Below are positions 51,971-60,498 of a stretch of DNA of 64,000 bases, piece by piece. The notes below the pieces were generated by a model. The model made no database searches. It was not told the origin of the DNA and saw only the letters and a program-made list of their open reading frames with translations. Both the position numbers and the translations under genes were made by a program. Origin of the DNA: Saprospiraceae bacterium (GTDB lineage Bacteria; Bacteroidota; Bacteroidia; Chitinophagales; Saprospiraceae). Position 1 is the stretch's first letter; each line of letters begins with the position of its first letter. The stretch covers positions 511,501-575,500 of the forward strand of contig JAHBTU010000001.1 in NCBI GenBank assembly GCA_019638455.1. Direction: 5' to 3'.

Positions 51971-54868
51971 ATGCCACTCGATTCAGCATCTACCAACGAA
52001 CTGCTCCACCTCCACGCGCGTGCGCTCATTGCCTCCAACATCGCCGAGCGGCAAACGGAGGTCGTCCGCAAAGCCTTCAACTACCTGACGGCTTCGGAGA
52101 ACCACAAGGTCGTCTATATTGCCGACGAGGTAGGTTTGGGCAAAACCTACATTGCGCTCGGTATTGCTATGCTCTTGCGACATTTTTCCCAGGAGAAAAC
52201 CATGCACCGCGATTTGGTGCTCGTGCCCAAAGCCAATTTGCAGCGTAAGTGGGCGGATGCGGCCAAGTCGTTTGTCCAAAACAACTACCGGGGTAATCGG
52301 ACGGACATCGCTCCACTTTTTGATGTCGAACTGAATCGGGAACGCCTCCAAACCCTTCTCCCCGATGCTGCCATGACGATATTTCGCATGACCTCGTTCA
52401 GCTCGCTCGCGGCAAAAAGTAGCAGGCGGGCCAGATTGCCCCTGTTGGAAAGGTTGAAAGAGCAAGTCGGGCCCGACAAGTGGGCACTACAAATTCTGGA
52501 CAAAGCCTGGACGGGGCATTTGTTTGAAAACGAACGCGCACGGGATTTGCTTTGCCTCGCCGCTTATTTGCTCAATGCACTTTCGGGGCGTGTGAACACG
52601 CTTATCGTGGACGAAGCGCACAACTATCGTCATGGCATAGATTCTTCATTTCGCAACCTGGCCACCGCCTGCTTTTTGGGGGTTCATCGGCACGAAGCGG
52701 TTTTGAAAGCCTTCCCGGAACTCGAAAAACGGCTGCATTTTCCGCTGGCAGACAAAACCATCTGCTTGTCGGCCACCCCCAAAGACCGTGACTTGTGGGA
52801 AATAGCCCGCCAATTGGACTGTTTGACTGCCAAACACCCACTCGCCGGAGTGTCCGATCCTGACGAATTCCGTCAGCGACTCAAATCTTTTTTGATTCGA
52901 GGCAATCTAACCTACGACATCAACGGGCAATCCGTTTCCCGGCACGAATGCCGTAGCGAGCACCGGCAGGGTCATGTGGACAAAAACAAAAGCGCGGAAT
53001 GGCTCGATGTGCCGAACGACTTTATGGGCGCATTTTGGCAATTGATTCAGTACCAGTCTATCAAGCACCTGCGGGCCAAAGGCAATACAACCTTTGAAAT
53101 GGGTATGCTCGCGGGTTTCGAGACGTACCATTTGGATGCTCAAAAAATACACGCTGCCGGTAACATGCCCGCCACCGACCGCGATGAAGACGACACGGAT
53201 ACCCAAAAAGAATACGAACAAACCGCTACCCGTGAAATCCGCGAAAGCGAAGACAGGCAGGTGATCGAAACGCTGGTGCGCGATTTCCAGAAAAAATTTG
53301 GTGAGCCGCCGCATCCCAAACAGACCCCACTGACCCATGAACTGGGGAAGCAGATGTTCGAGCAGCAGGAAAAATCGCTGGTGTTCGTACGGCGGGTACA
53401 CACGGCGACCGAACTCTCGGGGCGGCTTTTGCGCGAGTATGAGCGGAGGGTAGCGGAAGATTTGCGGCGGTTTTTTGAAAAAACGGACACAAAGCCTCGC
53501 TTTCCACGCGAATTTTGGCGCTTTGCTTCAGACAAACTTACCGATCTGCTCAAGGAATTTGAGATGAAAGATGTGCGCGAAGAGGTTATGGCATTTTTCA
53601 GGGACGGCAAGTTGTTGGAAAAAATAAAGGCAGCACACGGTTTTGGATGGTTTGAGCGCCGCGAGTTAGAAGGCCAACTGGATTTTTGCTTTTTCGCTTT
53701 TAAAAACAACGAGACGGTGCAGGACGAAGTCAAGCGATTGCGCGAGCGCAAAAAGTGGCACATCAATGAAGATTTTTGGAAAGCGCTCCGAGAAGTGGGC
53801 AAAAGTTGGCAAATGAAGCGTATCGAAAATCCCGATGCCGACGACGACAGCGAAGGGGGGGACGAATTGGAGAGTGCCTATTTTTTCAACGATTATTTCA
53901 GAAAAGGCCGGCCCGGGAAGTTCTTTCGCAACAAAATGTACCGAAAAAAAAGCAGTGGCGAACAGTTGTTTTCATTGCCCGACGACCCACAGACGAATGA
54001 CAACGGTTTTTTGAGTCGCTTGCTGCACGAAACCTGTGCCATTGAGTTTGCTCGTTGGAAAGCAAGAGAATCCTATTGCCCGGAGGATTGGCAAATGCTG
54101 TCCGAGATTTTGAAAGGCATTTTCCGCAACGGAACGGGATTACTGCCCGCTTTTTTGGCAGATTCGGCCAAGTCGGGTGCCTTTGCAGACAATCTGCTCC
54201 TGTTGCTTCGGGCGGATGCGCCCTTTGCCCATGTCGCAGAGGAAGTGCGCACCATTCTCCTCGATTTTGATCTCCTCATGTCCGTCAATTTCGGACAACA
54301 AACACCCGGATCAATCCATAAATACTTCAGGATGCTAAGCCCTGTTGTGAGCCGAACAGGTATGACCGGGGCCGACCGGAGCATTGTGGCTGCGCAGTTT
54401 CGGATGCCTGGGTTTCCTTATGTCCTTGTGGCGACCGACATTTTCCGCGAAGGGGAGGACCTGCACACCTATTGCCAGAATGTCTACCACTATGGTATTG
54501 CGTGGAATCCCAGCGATATGGAGCAACGTACCGGCCGCATTGACCGCATCAATTCGCTCAGCCACCGAAAATTGATCGCCGAAAATAGCGGGGGTAATTG
54601 CCCGGTCAATCAAGTACAGGTATTCTATCCTTACTTGCGCCAATCGGTTGAGGTCAATCAAGTGACCAAGTTGTTTGGGCACATCAACCGGTTCATCGAA
54701 ACATTCAATGAAATCGAGTTGACTCTCAAACGCGAAAGCCAAGTTGCGTTGGATGTGCCGGTATCTGAAGGCGATATATTACCTCTCCTAACGCCAGTTA
54801 GGCCTAAACGTGGGTATTTTGAAGTGGAGGACTTCATAGATTTTTCCCATGTTTCAGAAAAGTTATAG
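51971..54868 (+). CDS. SNF2-type superfamily 2 helicase
   Basis: A 965-residue helicase. Motif I DEVGLGKTYIALG (about residue 50), motif II VDEAHNYRHG, motif III LSATPKDRD, motif V ATDIFREGEDLH and motif VI QRTGRIDRINS are all present, with a large ~500-residue insert between the RecA-like domains. Overall form matches stand-alone defence helicases of the DrmA/COG0553 type. The start PLDSASTNEL avoids a 59-bp overlap with the PLD gene. Third gene of the operon. Confidence 0.9.
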   Translation: MPLDSASTNELLHLHARALIASNIAERQTEVVRKAFNYLTASENHKVVYIADEVGLGKTYIALGIAMLLRHFSQEKTMHRDLVLVPKANLQRKWADAAKSFVQNNYRGNRTDIAPLFDVELNRERLQTLLPDAAMTIFRMTSFSSLAAKSSRRARLPLLERLKEQVGPDKWALQILDKAWTGHLFENERARDLLCLAAYLLNALSGRVNTLIVDEAHNYRHGIDSSFRNLATACFLGVHRHEAVLKAFPELEKRLHFPLADKTICLSATPKDRDLWEIARQLDCLTAKHPLAGVSDPDEFRQRLKSFLIRGNLTYDINGQSVSRHECRSEHRQGHVDKNKSAEWLDVPNDFMGAFWQLIQYQSIKHLRAKGNTTFEMGMLAGFETYHLDAQKIHAAGNMPATDRDEDDTDTQKEYEQTATREIRESEDRQVIETLVRDFQKKFGEPPHPKQTPLTHELGKQMFEQQEKSLVFVRRVHTATELSGRLLREYERRVAEDLRRFFEKTDTKPRFPREFWRFASDKLTDLLKEFEMKDVREEVMAFFRDGKLLEKIKAAHGFGWFERRELEGQLDFCFFAFKNNETVQDEVKRLRERKKWHINEDFWKALREVGKSWQMKRIENPDADDDSEGGDELESAYFFNDYFRKGRPGKFFRNKMYRKKSSGEQLFSLPDDPQTNDNGFLSRLLHETCAIEFARWKARESYCPEDWQMLSEILKGIFRNGTGLLPAFLADSAKSGAFADNLLLLLRADAPFAHVAEEVRTILLDFDLLMSVNFGQQTPGSIHKYFRMLSPVVSRTGMTGADRSIVAAQFRMPGFPYVLVATDIFREGEDLHTYCQNVYHYGIAWNPSDMEQRTGRIDRINSLSHRKLIAENSGGNCPVNQVQVFYPYLRQSVEVNQVTKLFGHINRFIETFNEIELTLKRESQVALDVPVSEGDILPLLTPVRPKRGYFEVEDFIDFSHVSEKL

Positions 54869-54874
54869 CATCGC

Positions 54875-55078
54875 CCCCGATTATTGCAAAGTTCGATGAT
54901 ACCTGCTCCGAGCATATAGATGTTCCCTAAAGTAAGGCTTTCCCCAACCACTTCAAAAAACTTCCCCGTCCAGCTCGCCTCCACCTGCGCCACTTCTTCG
55001 GGCGTGCCTATGTACAAGAGGACACTGTCGCGACCGCCACTCTCAGGGCCAGCGTCTTCCCAAACACGACCCTCAACC
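54875..55078 (-). pseudogene. gene fragment at the edge of the helicase operon
   Basis: On the minus strand a frame with no start codon reads GRVWEDAGPESGGRDSVLL, then GTPEEVAQVEASWTGKFFEVV and GNIYMLGAGIIELCNNRG, coding-like sequence that ends abruptly where it meets the helicase 3' end. It probably is what remains of a gene cut by arrival of the operon. Family unknown. Confidence 0.4.
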
Positions 55079-55470
55079 TCAAATCACATACTGGCTCACA
55101 AAATTCACATACCCCTTCGCCCCGTCCTTTTTGTTCCAAAGACGCATGGAATCATGCAGTCGCTCCAAACAAAGGACCATGATACGTATCGGCACTCGAT
55201 AGCCCGCTTCAGTCACCACCACATTGGGCGAATCACGGGTCAGGCGTGTCTCACACATTCCCGCATGGCCTCAAAGAGGAGTAGGTTTTTGCCGGAAAGT
55301 TTCAGCGGAAGCGCTGGCAATTTCTTTTTCTCGCGGGTGTAGCGACTGATGAGCCGCTCTGTGGCCAAAATCACCTCTGCATCTTTCAATTCGGGGTTTT
55401 CGCGGCAAACCGTCACGATGGCGGCCTCGATGTTTTGCAGCACGTCCAAAAATTCTCTCGTAACATCCAT
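55079..55470 (-). pseudogene. hypothetical small protein with a -1 frameshift
   Basis: The N-terminal frame (MDVTREFLDVLQNIEAAIVTVC) and a second frame (CETRLTRDSPNVVVTEAGYRV, IMVLCLERLHDSMRLWNKKD) join near 55262 if one G is restored in CGGGAATG. The repaired ~130-residue protein is not recognised. The same type of G-run loss is seen in doc, so an assembly error is possible. Confidence 0.55.
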
Positions 55471-55518
55471 ATTTTAAAGGTTTTGCTTTTACAATCAGGT
55501 GAAGGACGAATCCTGCTG

Positions 55519-55986
55519 TCATAGTTTGACCATGATGGATTCCACAATTTGCTCAGTCGGCGCATAGATTTCAATCAACTCGCCAGTTTCCTCGTTGAGG
55601 TATTCCTCTTTTTCGCCGCGCACCTGCTTGAGCAGCGCCTCGTGTTGCTTGATGCGCTCTTTGAGATGCTGGGATTCATCGTGCAGTTTTTGCCAAGTAG
55701 GGTCATTGTCGAAATTGAACACCGAGCGTTGAGTGTTCGATACCTTGGCACCGGCATAGTCGAACGATTTCATTCCCGTCTCCTGCGCTACCACAAGCGC
55801 CGCTTCGCGTACCTTGTCCATCACGGTTTTGAAATACAACTCGTAGCGTTTCATTTCGACATAGACCTTGAGGAGGTCATATTGGCCGCTTTCAATGACT
55901 TCGTGCGCATTCGACTCGGCCAACGCGATAAGTTCGTCTTTGCTTAGCCCGCGGTCAAGCGAGCCGATTGGTTTTACAAGACCCAT
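55519..55986 (-). CDS. hypothetical coiled-coil protein
   Basis: A 155-residue protein with a long charged coiled coil (LKERIKQHEALLKQVRGEKEEYLN) and an N-terminal helical part (GLSKDELIALAESNAHEVIESGQ). Sequence style resembles small phage accessory proteins, but no family is recognised. It lies 48 bp upstream of the frameshifted gene and may pair with it. Confidence 0.6.
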   Translation of the reverse strand: MGLVKPIGSLDRGLSKDELIALAESNAHEVIESGQYDLLKVYVEMKRYELYFKTVMDKVREAALVVAQETGMKSFDYAGAKVSNTQRSVFNFDNDPTWQKLHDESQHLKERIKQHEALLKQVRGEKEEYLNEETGELIEIYAPTEQIVESIMVKL

Positions 55987-56119
55987 GGCAATGTGGTGTG
56001 TTTTTTGAAAACAAATCAGTGGTAAAGAAAATGAAAACACAGATACTCCCGTATTAAAAGACCTGCCTATTTTTCGCCCGCTTCAAATTTACTCCTGCGA
56101 ATCTCTAAACGTGCCAACG

Positions 56120-58030
56120 ATGTCTTTGCAAATCAAATCCTTAGAGCAATACCGCGAGGTCTATGCCCGCTCCGTCGCCGACCCAGAAGGTTTTTGGGCA
56201 GAGCAAGCCGCCTCTTTTCATTGGAAAAAACCCTGGCGGCAAGTATTGAAATGGAATTTTCAAAAAGCCGAAACCAAGTGGTTTTTGGGCGGGAAACTCA
56301 ATATCACCGAAAACTGTCTTGACCGGCACTTGACGACCCGCTCCAAACAAACCGCCCTCATCTGGGAGCCAAACGACCCAAAGGCAAAGCCGAAAAAACT
56401 GACTTACAAACAGTTGTACCAACAGGTCTGCCAGTTCGCCAACGCCCTGAAAGCGCAAGGCGTGAAAAAGGGCGACCGGGTTTGCATCTATATGCCGATG
56501 ACACCGGAACTCTGCGTGGCCGTTTTGGCTTGCGCCCGCATCGGAGCGATTCACTCGGTTGTGTTCGCGGGATTTTCAGCCGTTTCGGTGGCTGACCGTA
56601 TCAAAGATTCAGAGTGCTCCATCGTCGTCACTTCTGACCACAATGCACGCGGCGCGAAGAACATACCCGTCAAAGCCGTTGTGGACGAGGCGCTTGCGCT
56701 CGGGTGCGACTCTGTTCGAGCCGTTATTGTTCATAAAAACACGGGCGACCCGGTGGCTTGGACGGAAGGCCGCGACTTGTGGTGGCACGATGCCGTCGCT
56801 GGAAAACGCAAATCCTGCAAGGCCCAAACGATGGACGCGGAAGACCCGCTTTTCATCCTTTATACCTCCGGCTCGACGGGCAAACCCAAAGGCGTGGTAC
56901 ACACGCACGGCGGTTACATGGTTTACACCGAATACACTTTTCGCAACGTGTTCCAATACCAAGACGGTGACGTTTATTGGTGCACTGCCGATGTGGGCTG
57001 GATAACCGGCCACTCCTATATTATCTATGGCCCGCTGCTCGCCGGCGCCACGACGATGATGTTCGAGGGCATCCCGACCTACCCCGACGCGGGGCGCTTC
57101 TGGGATGTCATCCAGCGCCACAAAGTCAATATTTTCTACACCGCGCCGACGGCGATTCGTGCGCTCATGGCGGCAGGCGACGAATGGGTAAAAAACCGCC
57201 GGATGCCCTCACTGCGCGTGCTCGGCACTGTGGGTGAGCCGATTAACGACGAGGCTTGGCATTGGTATCACGAGAAAATCGGCAAAAAACGCTGTCCCAT
57301 CGTGGACACCTGGTGGCAAACAGAGACGGGCGGCATGATGATTTCGCCACTCGCAGGCATCACGCCGACGAAGCCATGCTACGCCACCTTGCCCCTGCCC
57401 GGCATCCAACCTTGCCTCGTGGACGCGAACGGAAAAGAATTGGAGGGCAATGATGTGGAAGGGCTGCTTTGCATCAAATTCCCGTGGCCGAGCATCATTC
57501 GCACCACTTGGGGCGACCACGAGCGATGCCGGCAGAACTATTTTGCCACGTTCAAAAACAAGTATTTCACGGGCGACGGCGCCCGGCGCGACCACGACGG
57601 CAACTACCGCATCATCGGGCGCGTGGACGACGTCATCAATGTGAGCGGCCACCGCATCGGCACGGCGGAAGTAGAAGATGCCATCAACAACCACGACAAC
57701 ATCGTGGAATCGGCGGTGGTAGGCTACCCGCACGACATCAAGGGGCAGGGCATCTACGCCTACGTCATCACCAATCACCCCGTAGAACCGGAAGACCTGA
57801 ACCAATTCAGGAAAGAGGTGCTGGAGGTAGTGACGAAGGAAATCGGCCCCATCGCCAAGCCCGACAAGATTCAAATCGTGCCGGGGCTGCCCAAAACTCG
57901 TTCGGGGAAAATCATGCGGCGCATCTTGCGGAAAATCGCCGAGGGAGAGACCTCCAATCTGGGCGATATTTCCACTTTGCTGAACCCGGAGGTGGTGGAG
58001 GAGATTAAGAAGGGGGCGGCAAGCATCTGA
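56120..58030 (+). CDS. acs: acetate-CoA ligase (acetyl-CoA synthetase)
   Basis: A 636-residue AMP-forming acyl-CoA synthetase: FILYTSGSTGKPKGVVHTHGG (A3), TWWQTETGGMM (A5), TGDGARRDHDGNYRIIGRVDDVI (A7-A8) and PKTRSGKIMRR with the catalytic Lys (A10). Full length for Acs; activates acetate for the TCA and lipid pools. The ATG gives MSLQIKSLEQY; a GTG 9 bp upstream is also possible. A TATTTTTC box near 56068 may be its promoter. Confidence 0.97.
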   Translation: MSLQIKSLEQYREVYARSVADPEGFWAEQAASFHWKKPWRQVLKWNFQKAETKWFLGGKLNITENCLDRHLTTRSKQTALIWEPNDPKAKPKKLTYKQLYQQVCQFANALKAQGVKKGDRVCIYMPMTPELCVAVLACARIGAIHSVVFAGFSAVSVADRIKDSECSIVVTSDHNARGAKNIPVKAVVDEALALGCDSVRAVIVHKNTGDPVAWTEGRDLWWHDAVAGKRKSCKAQTMDAEDPLFILYTSGSTGKPKGVVHTHGGYMVYTEYTFRNVFQYQDGDVYWCTADVGWITGHSYIIYGPLLAGATTMMFEGIPTYPDAGRFWDVIQRHKVNIFYTAPTAIRALMAAGDEWVKNRRMPSLRVLGTVGEPINDEAWHWYHEKIGKKRCPIVDTWWQTETGGMMISPLAGITPTKPCYATLPLPGIQPCLVDANGKELEGNDVEGLLCIKFPWPSIIRTTWGDHERCRQNYFATFKNKYFTGDGARRDHDGNYRIIGRVDDVINVSGHRIGTAEVEDAINNHDNIVESAVVGYPHDIKGQGIYAYVITNHPVEPEDLNQFRKEVLEVVTKEIGPIAKPDKIQIVPGLPKTRSGKIMRRILRKIAEGETSNLGDISTLLNPEVVEEIKKGAASI

Positions 58031-58071
58031 GCAAAATCCTTGTTGAAGGATGCCCAGAAAAGGGAATTGCG

Positions 58072-58113
58072 CTAAAAAAAAGTGGCGCACCCAATTGCTT
58101 CCGGGCACGCCAC
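58072..58113 (-). terminator. intrinsic terminator, shared by acs and the SulP gene
   Basis: GTGGCG and CGCCAC pair (with inner CCC/GGG) and, read on the minus strand, are followed by TTTTTTTT. It ends the SulP transcript and may also stop acs transcription. Confidence 0.85.
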
Positions 58114-58135
58114 AAATCTCAAAAAAAGAGGAAAT

Positions 58136-59791
58136 TCAATTGGTCAGAGCATCTGCCTTTTTGCCCTTAGGTGGATGCCCGTTTTTCCATGTCTTGCCCG
58201 CACCCTCTTCCGTTGGTTCGTAAGTCACAAAGTCCGATTCGCCGATGTTGTAGCGTTCGTGGAAGCCTTTGAGAGTCACATCAATATCCATGTTGGGGGC
58301 TTTCACGTTGCAGAAATCCTTGATTATTTCCAACACGTCAAAATCAATGTAAGCCGTGTCGGTGGCATCTATCAGCACACGCGATTTTTCTGGCAAGTGT
58401 TCGAGCGTTTGTTTGATGCTGGCTTTGTTGAGGAAGGAAACTTCTTGCGACAGTTTGATGTGAATCAAATCACCATCCTGATATTTTTCCTTTCGGAAAT
58501 AGTAGGAGTTTTTCATGTTGCCGCGCAAAATGGCAAACGCGCTGGCTGCCAGGCCGATACCCACGCCAGTGAGCAAATCGGTGAACACCACCGCCACCAC
58601 CGTGATGATGAATGGCCACCATTGGTATTTCCCGTTGTTCCACATTTCTTTGAAAATAGAAATTTTGGCGAGTTTGTAACCCGTCAGAATCAGCACGGCA
58701 GCCAGAGCAGCCAACGGGATGAGATTGAGCACGCTGGGTATGAGGGCGAGACAAACGAGCAAAAGCACACCGTGCGAGATGGTGGCCATTTTGGTGCGAG
58801 CGCCCGCATTGACGTTGGCCGAGCCGCGCACTATGACGGAGGTGATGGGCAAGCCGCCAATGAGGCCCGACAGCAAGTTGCCCACGCCTTGCGCCTTCAA
58901 TTCTTTGTTGGGGTTGGTGCTGCGTTTGTAGGGGTCTATGTTGTCCACAGCCTCTATGCACAGCAAGGTTTCGATGGATGCAATCACGCAGATGGTGAAG
59001 GCGGCGGTGTAAACTTTCGGGTTGGACAACTGGCTAAAGTCGGGTAGGGTGAATTGCCCCAAAAAGGCCCCCATGTTTTCCGGCACTGGAATGCTGACGA
59101 GATGCTCCGACATGATGACCCAAGAGCCGCCCCAGGTTTTGAATACCTCGTTGAGGAGAACACTGGCTATCACGGCTACCAAGGCGCCGGGCACAAAACC
59201 CGTCCGCTTTTTGATGGCAGATTTTTCCCAAAGCAACAAGATGCCAATGGCCACAAGCGATACCAATGTGGCACCCGGATGAATGTAATGCGTCACGGTC
59301 TGCCATATAGAGGTGAAGGTATTGCCGCCGTTGTTTTCAAAAAAAGATAGATGTCCCTCGGCGGTTTTGTCGTAGCCCAGCGCGTGCGGTATCTGTTTCA
59401 AAATAATGATGACACCAATGGCTGTGAGCATACCCTTAATGACGCTGGAGGGGAAAAAATCGGCGATAGAGCCTGCGCGGGCAAATCCCAGCACCAGTTG
59501 CAGCGCCCCTGCCAGCATCACGGCCAGCAAAAAGGTCTCGAAAGCGCCGAGCTGCTGAATGGCAACCAGAACGACTGCCGTAAGGCCTGCTGCTGGCCCG
59601 CTCACGCTTGTGTGCGAACTGCTCAGCATCCCGACGACGATGCCACCCACAAAGCCGGCAATCATGCCTGAAAAAAGTGGTGCGCCCGATGCCAGCGCAA
59701 TGCCGAGGCACAATGGAAGCGCTATGAGGAACACAACCAGGCCCGCTGGCAAATCTTGTTTCAGGTGTGCGAAAAGGTTAGTCTTTTGCAT
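58136..59791 (-). CDS. SulP-family anion transporter with STAS domain
   Basis: A 551-residue transporter with about 11-12 membrane spans: LPLCLGIALASGAPLFSG, SVSGPAAGLTAVVLVAI and SVIKGMLTAIGVIIILKQIPH (SulP core), and a C-terminal STAS domain (HIKLSQEVSFLNKASIKQTL...LIDATDTAYIDFDVLEII). Family members carry sulfate, bicarbonate or other anions; the exact anion is not clear. Clusters with bicarbonate-type members would suggest carbon supply (inference). Confidence 0.9.
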   Translation of the reverse strand: MQKTNLFAHLKQDLPAGLVVFLIALPLCLGIALASGAPLFSGMIAGFVGGIVVGMLSSSHTSVSGPAAGLTAVVLVAIQQLGAFETFLLAVMLAGALQLVLGFARAGSIADFFPSSVIKGMLTAIGVIIILKQIPHALGYDKTAEGHLSFFENNGGNTFTSIWQTVTHYIHPGATLVSLVAIGILLLWEKSAIKKRTGFVPGALVAVIASVLLNEVFKTWGGSWVIMSEHLVSIPVPENMGAFLGQFTLPDFSQLSNPKVYTAAFTICVIASIETLLCIEAVDNIDPYKRSTNPNKELKAQGVGNLLSGLIGGLPITSVIVRGSANVNAGARTKMATISHGVLLLVCLALIPSVLNLIPLAALAAVLILTGYKLAKISIFKEMWNNGKYQWWPFIITVVAVVFTDLLTGVGIGLAASAFAILRGNMKNSYYFRKEKYQDGDLIHIKLSQEVSFLNKASIKQTLEHLPEKSRVLIDATDTAYIDFDVLEIIKDFCNVKAPNMDIDVTLKGFHERYNIGESDFVTYEPTEEGAGKTWKNGHPPKGKKADALTN

Positions 59792-60004
59792 GGAATTAAA
59801 TGTTTTGTTCAGCCCGTCCGTAGAGGGATGAGGAGAGTTGTTGTGAAAAAAAGATGGGTCAGCCGGGAACGCGACAATTCGCCGTCAGGCGCTTGCGCGA
59901 GTTTTAGGTGCTGAAAACAATAACACGTGGGAGATACAGCCGGGTAGTGGGAAAGTCAGGATTGACTCACGACAGAAACGCCCCCCGAAAATGGGGGCAC
60001 TTCC

Positions 60005-60346
60005 TCACGATTGAGAATGGTTGGGAGGGGGAGAAAAAATCGGGATGAAAGCCAGATGTCTGACCTTGTCGTCCCTGATGAGATGTGCGACGGAGGCCTC
60101 CACTTCGCAAGAGACAAAGAACCACTGTTGTAGGCGCTCTTTGTGGGAGGTGCTTTTTACCTCCTCCTCGAAAAAAGAATATGTGTTTTGGTCTTTGTTG
60201 TTGTCGTCTTGCTCCTCATCTCCGCTGTCTTGCACGACAAACGTCTGTTGCGCAAAAGGGAAGACCAGTCGCGCAACATCATTGACCACCAAACAAGCGG
60301 CGGCAACGAACATGAAAACTCGGAACAATTTGAATACGACAGACAT
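60005..60346 (-). CDS. hypothetical small membrane-associated protein
   Basis: A 113-residue protein with one N-terminal hydrophobic segment (VVFKLFRVFMFVAAACLVV), an acidic stretch (GDEEQDDNNKDQN) and a Trp-rich segment. No family recognised. A clean TAACTTTG box precedes it. Confidence 0.5.
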   Translation of the reverse strand: MSVVFKLFRVFMFVAAACLVVNDVARLVFPFAQQTFVVQDSGDEEQDDNNKDQNTYSFFEEEVKSTSHKERLQQWFFVSCEVEASVAHLIRDDKVRHLAFIPIFSPPPNHSQS

Positions 60347-60399
60347 AAATTAAAGCCAAACGCAAAGGTCTGCTTATGATTGGGGGACTTTTGCACCTG

Positions 60400-60407
60400 C
60401 AAAGTTA
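60400..60407 (-). promoter_or_regulatory. -7 box of the 60.35-kb gene
   Basis: TAACTTTG on the minus strand, exact TAnnTTTG match, about 54 bp before the ATG. Confidence 0.5.
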
Positions 60408-60498
60408 AGGAATTGCAAAGAAATGTGTTCGCCAGTGCGATGCCCCGTGTTTTCGGGGGGGCTTTTCTAAGGCAACAATGAGGAAGCGCTTGTCATTT

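Noticed and set aside
48812..54868. Assignment of the operon to DISARM
   Set aside because: DISARM requires DrmB (DUF1998) and a methyltransferase; neither is present, and the first gene does not resemble either.
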